NCBI RefSeq assembly: GCF_001021045.1
Contig: NZ_CP011545.1
Location: 1,116,001 to 1,180,000, forward strand
DNA length: 64,000 nt
Direction of reading: 5' to 3'
Origin: Corynebacterium testudinoris
Lineage (GTDB): Bacteria; Actinomycetota; Actinomycetes; Mycobacteriales; Mycobacteriaceae
A program made the translations under genes and the position numbers. Every line of letters begins with the position of its first letter. Positions within the stretch are counted from its first letter, which is position 1. Shown one piece after another: positions 55,378 to 63,648 of the stretch. The notes below the pieces were generated by a model, which was not told the DNA's origin, did not search any database, and saw nothing but the letters and a program-made list of their open reading frames with translations.

Positions 55378-56391
55378 ATGAAACTTGCAGTCATCGGCGG
55401 AGACGGCATCGGCCCCGAAGTGACCAACGAGGCACTCAAAGTTCTCCGCGCCGTCCGCGACGACGTCGAGACCACCGACTACGACCTCGGAGCCCGCCGC
55501 TACCTCCGCAACGGCGAACTCCTCACCGACGCCGACCTGGATTCCCTCCGCGAGCACGACGCCATCCTCCTCGGCGCCATCGGCGCGCCGGGCCTCGTCG
55601 CCCCCGGAGTCCTCGAACGCGGCCTGCTGCTGAAGATGCGCTTCGCCCTCGACCACCACGTCAACCTGCGCCCCTCGAAGCTCTATGACGGCGTGGAATC
55701 CCCCCTGAAAAACCCCGGCGAGATCGACTTCGTCGTCGTCCGCGAAGGCACCGAGGGTGCGTACACCGGAAACGGCGGCGGCATCCGCGTGGGCACCCCG
55801 CACGAGGTGGCCAACGAAACCTCCGTGAACACCCGCTACGGCGCGGAACGAGTCATCCGCTACGCCTTCGACCTGGCCATGACCCGGCGCAAGCACCTCA
55901 CCTTAGTGCACAAGACGAACGTCCTCGTCCACGGCGGCGGACTGTGGCAGCGCACCGTCGACGAGGTCGCGGCCGAGTACCCCGAGGTCACCGTCGACTA
56001 CGCCCACATCGACGCCGCCACCATCTACCTCATCACCAACCCCTCCCGCTTCGATGTCATTGTCACCGACAACCTCTTCGGCGACATCCTCACCGATGAG
56101 GCCGGCGCTGTCTCGGGTGGCATCGGCCTGGCCGCCTCCGGGAACATCGACGCCACCGGCACCAACCCGTCGATGTTCGAGCCGGTCCACGGCTCCGCGC
56201 CCGACATCGAAGGCCAAGGCATCGCAGACCCTACCGCCGCGATCCTGTCGGTGGCGATGCTCCTGCGCCACCTGGGCGACGAGGCCGCAGCGCTCCGCAT
56301 CGAGGAGGCCGTCGCCGCCGATGTGGCCACCCGAACTGGAGAGGTGCGCACCATTGAGGTGGGCGACCGCATCGTCGCGGCCCTGACCTAG
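55378..56391 (+). CDS. leuB: 3-isopropylmalate dehydrogenase
   Basis: The 337-residue enzyme oxidises and decarboxylates 3-isopropylmalate in leucine synthesis. Motifs: [15 protein letters not shown] at the start, the substrate loop [21 protein letters not shown] near residue 85, [10 protein letters not shown] near 130, and the metal/NAD motif [25 protein letters not shown] by parts near 230. Normal bacterial length. AAGGGA is about ten bases before the ATG at 55378. The spacer to efeU (55197-55377) holds the DtxR box and a likely leuB promoter. Confidence 0.95.
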   Translation: MKLAVIGGDGIGPEVTNEALKVLRAVRDDVETTDYDLGARRYLRNGELLTDADLDSLREHDAILLGAIGAPGLVAPGVLERGLLLKMRFALDHHVNLRPSKLYDGVESPLKNPGEIDFVVVREGTEGAYTGNGGGIRVGTPHEVANETSVNTRYGAERVIRYAFDLAMTRRKHLTLVHKTNVLVHGGGLWQRTVDEVAAEYPEVTVDYAHIDAATIYLITNPSRFDVIVTDNLFGDILTDEAGAVSGGIGLAASGNIDATGTNPSMFEPVHGSAPDIEGQGIADPTAAILSVAMLLRHLGDEAAALRIEEAVAADVATRTGEVRTIEVGDRIVAALT

Positions 56392-56405
56392 GGTGCGTAG
56401 CGTGT

Positions 56406-56428
56406 CCTTGTAGCGGACTACTACAAGG
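56406..56428. promoter_or_regulatory. Perfect 8-7-8 inverted repeat between leuB and the lipoprotein gene
   Basis: CCTTGTAG-N7-CTACAAGG lies 15 bases after the leuB stop and 15 bases before the next ATG. No T-run follows, so it is either a regulator site for the lipoprotein gene or a non-canonical transcript end. Confidence 0.4.
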
Positions 56429-56443
56429 CAAGGGGAGACACGC

Positions 56444-57919
56444 ATGCGGCGTCTCATAGCAGCACTGGTCATGGCCACGAGTCTCGTGGCCATGACGGGA
56501 TGTTCCACCAATTCTCAGACCCCGGAAGCGCAGCAAGCAGCGCTGGAGATGTCCGGGTCGGAAGTCATCGCATCCGCCACGGGTGTGGAAACCTCGCAGC
56601 GGCTTTTCGACGCCGCCGAGGTCGTCGTCGTCTCCGCCGACTCCCCACCAGCACTGTCCCAAGCCGCCCACTACGCGGTCGCCGCCGGGGCCCCGCTCCT
56701 GCTCGCCGGCGATGACGCGGACGCGGAAATCGCCCGCCTCGGAGCCACCCGCGCGATCACGGTCGGTTCGGTGGGCCCATTGCCGGGGGGCGTGGACGTG
56801 ATAGAACCCTCCGAAGGCACGGAGGAGGTGCTCAGCGTCGCCGATGTAGCCGGCTTGGATCCCGGTAGCGCCAGCGGCGTCGACGGAGTCGAACACACCG
56901 ATCATCCCTTGAAAATGCCCACCATGTTGGCCACCGAGCGCACCTCGCTGCCATCGGTGGCCACCGCCCGCGCCGCCGGAGCCGAGGTAGAGGTACTGTC
57001 CTATCCCGACCCGCGGGTGAGCTCAGAATCGATGGCAACCGTCCAGGAAGGCGACGTCATTGCTCTAGGCCAGGAATTTGGTAGCCAACAACACCTCGCC
57101 ACCGCCATCGACCTGGCGAAAAATGGTGAGCTGCCCGGTGGCGGTGGACTCGTCTTCCCCGGACGGCGCATGGTCGCTTTCTACGGGCACCCCTCCGGTG
57201 GAGCGCTCGGCGTGATGGGGGAGCAGGGCCCGGAGGAGTCGGTCAAGCGGATTCAAGAGCACATCGCGAACTACCAGCCGCTGGAAGAACAGCCGGTGGT
57301 TCCGGCCTTCGAGATCATCGTCACCGTTGCCTCGGCGTCGCCCGGTGACAGCGGCCAGTACACCAACGTCGGCGATCCGGCCGAGTTTGTCCCCTACATC
57401 GACGCGATCACCGATGCCGGTGGCTATGCCTTCCTCGATCTTCAGCCAGGCCGGGCCAGCCTGCTGGAGCAGGCCAAGGTCTATGAGGACCTGCTGAAGC
57501 GCCCCAACGTCGGCCTTGCCCTCGACCCCGAGTGGAAGCTCGGGCCGGAGGACACCCCCTTGACCCAGGTTGGCCACGTGCAGGCCGCCGAGGTGAACGA
57601 GGTCGCGGACTGGCTCGCCGCTCTCGTGCGCGACAACAACCTCCCGCAAAAAGGCCTCATCCTCCACCAGTTCCAGAACCAGATGATCCGTGACCGCGAG
57701 CAGATCATCACCGATCGCCCCGAACTGGCCTTCATTCTCCACGCCGACGGCCATGGCAGCCCCGGGGAGAAGCTGGACACCTGGTACGCGGTCCAGGAGG
57801 GACTGGGCCCTGGTTGGTTCATGGCGTGGAAGAACTTCATCGACGAAGACACCCCGACGTTCTCGCCGGAGCAGACCTATGAGGTCGCGCCGCGGCCGTG
57901 GTTCGTGTCATACCAATAG
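56444..57919 (+). CDS. Lipoprotein with cell-wall-binding-repeat-like N-terminus
   Basis: A 491-residue lipoprotein (signal RRLIAALVMATSLVAMTGC, Cys at residue 20). Residues about 45-110 (AAEVVVVSADSPPALSQAAHYAVAAGAPLLLAG, then ITVGSVGPLP) resemble the cell-wall-binding repeat 2 family. The C-terminal half, from about residue 230, has alternating strand/helix elements (AFYGHPSGGALGVMGE, EIIVTVASASPGDSGQY, AFLDLQPGR, VGLALDPEWKLG, LILHQFQNQMIRDREQI), suggesting a TIM-barrel hydrolase. Catalytic residues are not assignable. AGGGGAG precedes the ATG. Single gene between leuB and the CBS protein. Confidence 0.7.
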   Translation: MRRLIAALVMATSLVAMTGCSTNSQTPEAQQAALEMSGSEVIASATGVETSQRLFDAAEVVVVSADSPPALSQAAHYAVAAGAPLLLAGDDADAEIARLGATRAITVGSVGPLPGGVDVIEPSEGTEEVLSVADVAGLDPGSASGVDGVEHTDHPLKMPTMLATERTSLPSVATARAAGAEVEVLSYPDPRVSSESMATVQEGDVIALGQEFGSQQHLATAIDLAKNGELPGGGGLVFPGRRMVAFYGHPSGGALGVMGEQGPEESVKRIQEHIANYQPLEEQPVVPAFEIIVTVASASPGDSGQYTNVGDPAEFVPYIDAITDAGGYAFLDLQPGRASLLEQAKVYEDLLKRPNVGLALDPEWKLGPEDTPLTQVGHVQAAEVNEVADWLAALVRDNNLPQKGLILHQFQNQMIRDREQIITDRPELAFILHADGHGSPGEKLDTWYAVQEGLGPGWFMAWKNFIDEDTPTFSPEQTYEVAPRPWFVSYQ

Positions 57920-57956
57920 TTTGTGCCTAAAAGGTACCCCGGCCCAGGTGCCCCAC

Positions 57957-57962
57957 TACGCT
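57957..57962 (+). promoter_or_regulatory. -10 hexamer of leaderless CBS/DUF294 gene promoter
   Basis: TACGCT lies six bases before the ATG at 57969; the same hexamer precedes the FAH-family gene at 60500. Confidence 0.45.
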
Positions 57963-57968
57963 AGGGAT

Positions 57969-59825
57969 ATGACGGTCGAACTTGAAGAGGTCCGCGATTT
58001 CATCGCCGACCTGGAGCCTTTCACCCGCCTGCCCGCCTTGGAATTGGATCATCTTCCGGCTCGGATGAGCATGAATTATGTTCGCCGGGGCGAGGAAATC
58101 GTCGCCGTGGGACAGCCCAATGACTTTCTCTACCTCATTCGTTCCGGCGCGATCGACATCGTCGGTGAGGGTGGGCTTCTGCTCGACCGACGCGATGCTG
58201 GACGGACCTTTGGTTACTCCACCCTCGTGGGGGAGAATGCGTCGCGATATTCCATGATCGCGGTGGAGGATTCGCTCCTGCTCACGTTGCCGCGGGAGGA
58301 CTTCGCTGCGCTCATCGACCGTAACCCGGACATCGGCCGCTTTTATCAGTCGCAATCCCATCGCATCCGCGCCGCCGCCAACGAGCTGCGGGATGATCCC
58401 TCGTCCGAGGTTCTGCGTACCCAATTGGATGATTTCAAGGTCTCCGACCCGGCGTCCATCACGCCGCAGTCGACGATCCAACAAGCGGCGCAACTCATGG
58501 AAGAGCGCCGGGTGTCGTCGTTGCTCATCACCGTCGACGGTCGGGTCCAGGGCATCGTTACCGACCGTGACCTGCGTGGTCGGGTGGTAGCCCAAGGCTT
58601 GGATATTCACTTGCCCATCACCGAGATCATGACCGCCAATCCTCGGACGGTCCCCTCGGACACCTTGGCGTTCGAAGCGATGTTGCTCATGGCCGAGTTG
58701 CGTATTCACCATCTGCCCATCGTCGATGAGGGGCAGTTGACGGGCATCGTTTCCACTGCGGATGTCATGCGACTGTTGCGCCACGATCCCATCTACCTCA
58801 CGGCTGATCTGTCGCGCCGCAACTCCCCGGAGGAATTGGCACACGCCTACGAGCAGGCCTCCGAGGTCGCTGCCCGCTTCATTGAGCGCGGGGCCTCCGC
58901 CGAAGAAACAGCCGGGATGATGACCATCGCCGCTGACTCCCTCGCCCGCCGCCTGCTCACGCTGGGCGAGGAGAAGTTCGGTGCCCCGCCGGTGCCGTAT
59001 GCCTTCGTGGTCGTCGGCTCCCAGGGGCGCCGTGAAATGGGATTGGCCTCCGACCAGGACAACGCCTTGGTGCTGTCCAATGATTTTGATGAGGCCGAAC
59101 ACGGCGCCTATTTTGCGCAGCTGTCCGAGTACGTCAACCGGGGGCTCGACACCGCCGGGCAGGTCCTGTGCCCCGGCGACATGATGGCCATGAACCCAAA
59201 GTGGCGCATGACGGTCAATGAGTGGACGAAGACCTTCCACACGTGGATCACCGCGCCCGACCCCGATGCCCTGCTGCATGCGCAAACCTTCTTCGATTTC
59301 CGCGCCATTCACGGCGACGCCGAGATGGCGGAACAAGTCCACGCCGATGCGGTGTCCATGGCGCACGGTGCGAGGCGCCTGCACGCCCACCTCGCCTCCC
59401 TGGCGGCGCGCCGTGAACCGCCGCTGGGTTTCTTCCGCGGCCTCGTCGTCGACCGTTCGGGCGAATATGCCAATACCCTTAACGTGAAGAAGGGTGGTAC
59501 CGCCGGCATCGTCCAGATGGCGCGGTTGTTCTCCCTGGCGTCCGGGGTTCAGGCCGTGAGCACTCGCCGCCGCCTCACCGAAGCGGCTCAGGCCGGGGGA
59601 GTCTCCGTCCGCGGCTCCCAAGATCTATTGGATGCTTTCGAGTACCTGCGCACCATCACCTTTCGCCATCAGGTGCTGCAGATCCGGGACAAGGTCACTC
59701 CGAACTACAACATCGACCCCAACAAGCTGTCCAAGCTCGATCGTGAGCACCTGCGCGACAGCTTCCAGATCATCAAGGACATGCAAAACGCCCTGGCCAC
59801 CAAGTACCCGGTGAGGAACATCTAA
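57969..59825 (+). CDS. cNMP-binding / CBS-pair / DUF294 nucleotidyltransferase-like protein
   Basis: A 618-residue multidomain protein. A cyclic-nucleotide-binding-like beta roll is at residues about 15-125 (VRRGEEIVAVGQPNDFLYLIRSG). Two CBS domains are at 160-275 (SSLLITVDGRVQGIVTDRDLRGRV, HHLPIVDEGQLTGIVSTADVM). A DUF294 nucleotidyltransferase-like domain starts near 345 (VVVGSQGRREMGLASDQDNALVL, with the GSxGR and DxD pattern), followed by DUF294_C. It probably senses nucleotides and modifies an unknown target. Its stop overlaps the next gene's start (TAATG). Confidence 0.88.
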   Translation: MTVELEEVRDFIADLEPFTRLPALELDHLPARMSMNYVRRGEEIVAVGQPNDFLYLIRSGAIDIVGEGGLLLDRRDAGRTFGYSTLVGENASRYSMIAVEDSLLLTLPREDFAALIDRNPDIGRFYQSQSHRIRAAANELRDDPSSEVLRTQLDDFKVSDPASITPQSTIQQAAQLMEERRVSSLLITVDGRVQGIVTDRDLRGRVVAQGLDIHLPITEIMTANPRTVPSDTLAFEAMLLMAELRIHHLPIVDEGQLTGIVSTADVMRLLRHDPIYLTADLSRRNSPEELAHAYEQASEVAARFIERGASAEETAGMMTIAADSLARRLLTLGEEKFGAPPVPYAFVVVGSQGRREMGLASDQDNALVLSNDFDEAEHGAYFAQLSEYVNRGLDTAGQVLCPGDMMAMNPKWRMTVNEWTKTFHTWITAPDPDALLHAQTFFDFRAIHGDAEMAEQVHADAVSMAHGARRLHAHLASLAARREPPLGFFRGLVVDRSGEYANTLNVKKGGTAGIVQMARLFSLASGVQAVSTRRRLTEAAQAGGVSVRGSQDLLDAFEYLRTITFRHQVLQIRDKVTPNYNIDPNKLSKLDREHLRDSFQIIKDMQNALATKYPVRNI

Positions 59826-60481
59826 TGTGGCCTTTCCGTTCCCATCCAGCGCGGAAGGCGACTGGGGCGCTGGCGGAGTTTTATCTGGCGACGCCACCGA
59901 GCGATGCCACGTCCTTGGATGATCTCCAGCTGCTCGCCGTCGACGTGGAAACCACCGGGCTCAAACCCGACAAGCACGAGCTGGTGTCGATCGGTTGGGT
60001 GCCCGTCAACGGCGCGACGATCGACTTGTCGGGCGCCGGCTACGTCGTGCTGCGCGGCGTCGAGGGCTTCTCCGTGGGTTCTTCCGCCACCATTCACCAT
60101 CTCACCGACGACGAGATTGCCGCCGGGGTGCCCGCCGCTGATGCTCTCGGCCAACTGCTGGAGGCCCTGCAGGGCAGAGCGCTGCTCGCGCACTTCGCGG
60201 CGATGGAGACGGGCTTTCTTTCTGCGGCGGCGAAAAAGCACTTCGGTGCTGGGTTGGACGTCCCCGTGGTGGACACCTTTGCCATCGAGCGCCGACACAT
60301 GGAGCGAATGGGAACCTATCCGCGGGGCGAGGACCTGCGCTTGGCGCGGGTGCGTGCCCGCTACGGCCTGCCCAGCTATCACAACCACAACGCGCTCACG
60401 GATGCCCTGGCGTGCGCTGAGCAGTACTCGGCGCATCGGGTAAATCTCCCGGCCACGACGCTGAAGGATCTCATGGATTGA
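59825..60481 (+). CDS. DnaQ-like exonuclease paired with the DUF294 protein
   Basis: A 218-residue DEDDh exonuclease. Exo I is AVDVETTGL near residue 38, Exo II HFAAMETGF near 122 and Exo III HNALTDALAC near 182. It is translationally coupled to the CBS/DUF294 gene, an arrangement found in many bacteria, so the two probably act together, for example in nucleotide or RNA turnover. That function is inference. Confidence 0.87.
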   Translation: MWPFRSHPARKATGALAEFYLATPPSDATSLDDLQLLAVDVETTGLKPDKHELVSIGWVPVNGATIDLSGAGYVVLRGVEGFSVGSSATIHHLTDDEIAAGVPAADALGQLLEALQGRALLAHFAAMETGFLSAAAKKHFGAGLDVPVVDTFAIERRHMERMGTYPRGEDLRLARVRARYGLPSYHNHNALTDALACAEQYSAHRVNLPATTLKDLMD

Positions 60482-60499
60482 TGGCGGCGGGGAAACAAG

Positions 60500-60505
60500 T
60501 ACGCT
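60500..60505 (+). promoter_or_regulatory. -10 hexamer of leaderless FAH-family gene promoter
   Basis: TACGCT ends exactly seven bases before the ATG at 60513, with no ribosome site in between. Confidence 0.55.
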
Positions 60506-60512
60506 GTCTCCC

Positions 60513-61313
60513 ATGCGCTTTGGAAGAATTGCCCACCCTGAAGGAATGTGTTTCGCCGTCATCGACGGGGAAGACGAGAACAATTTAGTCGCGAAGGAAG
60601 TCAAGGAGCATCCGTTTGTGGAGCCGGCGTACACCGGCCGCGAATGGCCGCTGAAGGACGTGCGTTTGCTGGCGCCGATGCTGCCCGGCAAGATCGTGGC
60701 CATTGGCCGCAACTACGCCGACCACGTCGCCGAGGTGTTCCAGCAGTCGGCGGAGCATCTTCCGCCGACGCTGTTCCTCAAGCCGCCGACGGCCGTTGTC
60801 GGCCCCGGGGTTCCCATCCGCATCCCGGACTTTGCCACGAAGGTGGAGTTTGAGGGCGAGCTGGCGATCGTCATCGCCAAGCCGTGCAAGAACGTCAAGG
60901 CTGAAGACTGGAAGTCTGTGGTCCTGGGTTACACGATCGTCAACGACGTTTCCTCCCGTGATCTGCAGTTCGCCGACGGTCAGTGGGCCCGCGCGAAGGG
61001 CATCGACACCTTCTGCCCGCTCGGCCCGTGGATCGAGACCGATATCGACAGCATTGACATCGAGAACCTGCCCATCAAGGCCCGCCTCACCCACGATGGC
61101 GTGACCTCGATTAAGCAAGACTCCAACTCGGACCAAATGATCATGACGATCCCAGAGATCATCGAGTTCATTACCGCCTCCATGACTCTCCTGCCGGGTG
61201 ATGTGATCTCCACCGGTTCCCCGGCTGGCACCGAGGCCATGGTCCCGGGCGATTTCATCGAGATTGATATCCCGGGCATCGGCAAGCTCGGGAATCCGGT
61301 TGCCCGCGCTTAG
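60513..61313 (+). CDS. Fumarylacetoacetate hydrolase family protein
   Basis: A 266-residue FAH-superfamily enzyme. The core has KIVAIGRNYADHVAE, FLKPPTAVVGPG, the metal-binding EFEGELAIVI (E-x-E...) and GYTIVNDVSSRDLQ, then TGSPAGTEAMVPGD near the end. Members hydrolyse C-C bonds or decarboxylate beta-keto acids such as oxaloacetate; the substrate is not determined. The gene is next to gltX in other corynebacteria; here it converges with the isochorismate synthase gene with a 38-bp gap. Confidence 0.88.
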   Translation: MRFGRIAHPEGMCFAVIDGEDENNLVAKEVKEHPFVEPAYTGREWPLKDVRLLAPMLPGKIVAIGRNYADHVAEVFQQSAEHLPPTLFLKPPTAVVGPGVPIRIPDFATKVEFEGELAIVIAKPCKNVKAEDWKSVVLGYTIVNDVSSRDLQFADGQWARAKGIDTFCPLGPWIETDIDSIDIENLPIKARLTHDGVTSIKQDSNSDQMIMTIPEIIEFITASMTLLPGDVISTGSPAGTEAMVPGDFIEIDIPGIGKLGNPVARA

Positions 61314-61351
61314 CTTATCGACGCCGAGGAGCTCACCGCCGCGGCGCGGTG

Positions 61352-62464
61352 CTACAGGCCGAGGGAACGCAGGATCGTCCGCAATTTAGCGGTCGTCTCC
61401 TCCAGCTCCTCCTCGGCATCGGAGTCGGCGACGATGCCGCCCCCGGCCCAGGCTCGGGCGGAGCGGCCGTCCCCGGCGACCTCGGCGCAGCGGATGGCGA
61501 CCATGTACTCGCCATCGCCGGAGTCATCACACCAGCCGACGGCCCCGGCGTAGAAGCTGCGATCGGATTCTGCGGTGTGAATGAGTGCCTCGGCGGCGTC
61601 GGTAGGTGTCCCGCAAACTGCTGGGGTGGGATGGGCGTGAAGTGCCAGCTCCAGGGCGGACAACGCAGGCTCGGCGAGCGTGCCCACGATCGGGGTGGCC
61701 AAGTGCCACATCTCGTTGGTCATGGTGACCTCGGGGAGTGCGGCGATGTCCAGGCGGGTGCAGAAAGGCGCCAGCGTGGAGCGTAGGTGCTCGACGACGT
61801 AGGCGTGCTCTTGTAAGTTCTTCGCCGAAGCCGCCAGCCTCTTGCCGATGAGCGTGTCGGTGGCTGGGTCCGGGTGCCTGGCAGCCGAACCCGCCAACGG
61901 ATAAGCCGACACGGTGGAGCCTTGGCGCTTGATCAACACTTCGGGGGAGGAGCCCACGAGCATGGCGCCTGGCACTCCGGCGGGGGACAGGTCGGCGATA
62001 AACCCATCACGGTTGACCGAATTGTCGATGAGCCGGGCGGCGACGAGCAGCGGATCCACCGGCGGATCGAAGGTGATGTCGACGGCGCGGGCGAGGACGA
62101 CCTTCTCCAACTTGGAGGCCTGAATGGTGCTGATCGCCGCCTCCACCCGGCGCAGGTGTTCCTCCGGCTCGGGGTCCACCCCCGCGAAGGTGGCGGACAT
62201 GAGCGACCCGGGGCCTTGACGATAATAGGCGTGGGGTTCCAGGGGACCATCTTCACGGATGACCGTCTCCGGGACCGTGAGAGCGGCGGGTGCGGAACGG
62301 TCGAAGGGGAGTGCTCCCACAACAATCGGCACGCGGCCAGCCTTGAGAGCGTCGATCGCAGCCCACGGGTCCGTGAACGACTCCACGCACCCTTGGGTGC
62401 GTACCGAGCCGTGTGCGCGGGACAACAGAAAGTCCGGCGCACTGGCGGGGCGATGGGCACACAT
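61352..62464 (-). CDS. Isochorismate synthase (MenF/EntC/DhbC family)
   Basis: A 370-residue chorismate-utilising enzyme: LEKVVLARAVDITFDPP near residue 120, FIADLSPAGVPGAMLVGSSPEVLI (Ser-Pro-Glu motif), AYPLAGSAARHPD, HAYVVEHLR near 230 and HPTPAVCGTPTDAA near 285. It converts chorismate to isochorismate, for menaquinone or a siderophore. No men or ent genes are adjacent, so the pathway is not decided. The start at 62464 has a TAAGGT -10 eight bases upstream. The gene ends with the motif AGGGIVADSDAEEELEE. Confidence 0.88.
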   Translation of the reverse strand: MCAHRPASAPDFLLSRAHGSVRTQGCVESFTDPWAAIDALKAGRVPIVVGALPFDRSAPAALTVPETVIREDGPLEPHAYYRQGPGSLMSATFAGVDPEPEEHLRRVEAAISTIQASKLEKVVLARAVDITFDPPVDPLLVAARLIDNSVNRDGFIADLSPAGVPGAMLVGSSPEVLIKRQGSTVSAYPLAGSAARHPDPATDTLIGKRLAASAKNLQEHAYVVEHLRSTLAPFCTRLDIAALPEVTMTNEMWHLATPIVGTLAEPALSALELALHAHPTPAVCGTPTDAAEALIHTAESDRSFYAGAVGWCDDSGDGEYMVAIRCAEVAGDGRSARAWAGGGIVADSDAEEELEETTAKLRTILRSLGL

Positions 62465-62499
62465 GGAGAAATACCTTACCGTCCGCTGGCCGTCGGCCG

Positions 62500-63648
62500 T
62501 TAGTCGTGCTGGTCCTCGCGGGGCAGGCGGGAACGCATCCGAAATGCGGAGGCAAACAGAGCGATTCCGCCGAGTAGTGCCGTCACTCCCAGGCCCCACG
62601 CCGTACCGGACAACACGCCGACGAAGGGCGCAGTGGTGCTGACCTGGGTGATCTCAGGAGTCGCCGGTGCCGGGGATGCTGCTGCGGGAGGCGCTGTCGC
62701 CGGGGTGCTCGTCTGCCCTGGGGTACTGGGGGCGGGTCGAGATGCGGGTGCGGCCGGAGCCGCTGGGTGGGCTGCGGCCTGCGGACGTGGTTGAGGCGCC
62801 GTGGGTGCCGGGCGGGAAGGAGATGCACTGGCAGGTGTCGGCGCAGTGGCGCTGCTCGGGGTAGTCGAGGGCGTGATTTCCTTCTTCACCGAATCCAGAA
62901 ACCCACCCATTGCCCTATCGAGTTTGCTCACTTCCTTGGTCACACCGGTGAGGTCGGCGGTCAGCTGCTCCACGGGTCCCTTCGGACTGCCGCTCCCGGT
63001 GGAGTTGTCGCAGGAGACGGTGACTGTCCCCGTGGCAGACTCTGCGATGGCCACGCTGCCGACGAGGAACATCGTCGAGATGTCGTGGGTGCCGTTGGCG
63101 GAAGTGGTGAAGCGGAAGGTCATCTCGTAGGCGCCGGGCTCGGTAAACGAGAATGCGGTGTGGGCGTGGGTGTTGGCGGGCAAATCCCAGGTGACCGAGG
63201 TGTCAGAGCTATCCAGGCGGGTGGTGGTGCCGAACAGGTCGCCTTGGTAGGCGGTCATCTGTCCCGGCCCGGAGAAGCTGGCAAGGCTGATGTCCGCCCC
63301 GTAGGACAGTCCCGTCGTGGAGAAACCCGGCCAGGGCAGGCCCGCCTCCTGGGTCTGCGGCAGGACCCAGCCGGTGGCGCTGCGGGCGCTGTCGGGGACT
63401 TCGAAGAGGAACTCCCCAGAGCTGAACGTCTCGCGGTGTTCATAATCCAACACCACCCCGTCAGAGCGCAGCAGCATGTCCTGGTGGCCGTCGGCGAAAG
63501 CCCGCTTTCCGCCCACCGCCTGGGTGCAAGCCTGGTCGGCGGCGAGTGCGGGGGGTGCCACGACCGTGAGCGCCCCGGTGGTGGGGGTAAGCAGCAGGCC
63601 GGTGATGAGGAGGGCAGGGAGGTGGCGGTGACGTCGTGTCCTGGTCAT
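62500..63648 (-). CDS. Choice-of-anchor M domain surface protein
   Basis: A 382-residue exported protein. A signal peptide (LPALLITGLLLTPTTGALTVVAPPALA) is followed by one choice-of-anchor-M type beta domain (GVVLDYEHRETFSSGEFLFEVPDSA; HAHTAFSFTEPGAYEMTFRF). A linker of about 70 residues rich in Pro, Ala, Ser and Thr, a C-terminal span (GLGVTALLGGIALFASAFRM) and a basic tail complete it. Such proteins accompany the actinobacterial anchored-repeat ABC transporters. Its ATG overlaps the stop of the permease gene (ATGA). Its ligand is unknown. Confidence 0.82.
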   Translation of the reverse strand: MTRTRRHRHLPALLITGLLLTPTTGALTVVAPPALAADQACTQAVGGKRAFADGHQDMLLRSDGVVLDYEHRETFSSGEFLFEVPDSARSATGWVLPQTQEAGLPWPGFSTTGLSYGADISLASFSGPGQMTAYQGDLFGTTTRLDSSDTSVTWDLPANTHAHTAFSFTEPGAYEMTFRFTTSANGTHDISTMFLVGSVAIAESATGTVTVSCDNSTGSGSPKGPVEQLTADLTGVTKEVSKLDRAMGGFLDSVKKEITPSTTPSSATAPTPASASPSRPAPTAPQPRPQAAAHPAAPAAPASRPAPSTPGQTSTPATAPPAAASPAPATPEITQVSTTAPFVGVLSGTAWGLGVTALLGGIALFASAFRMRSRLPREDQHD

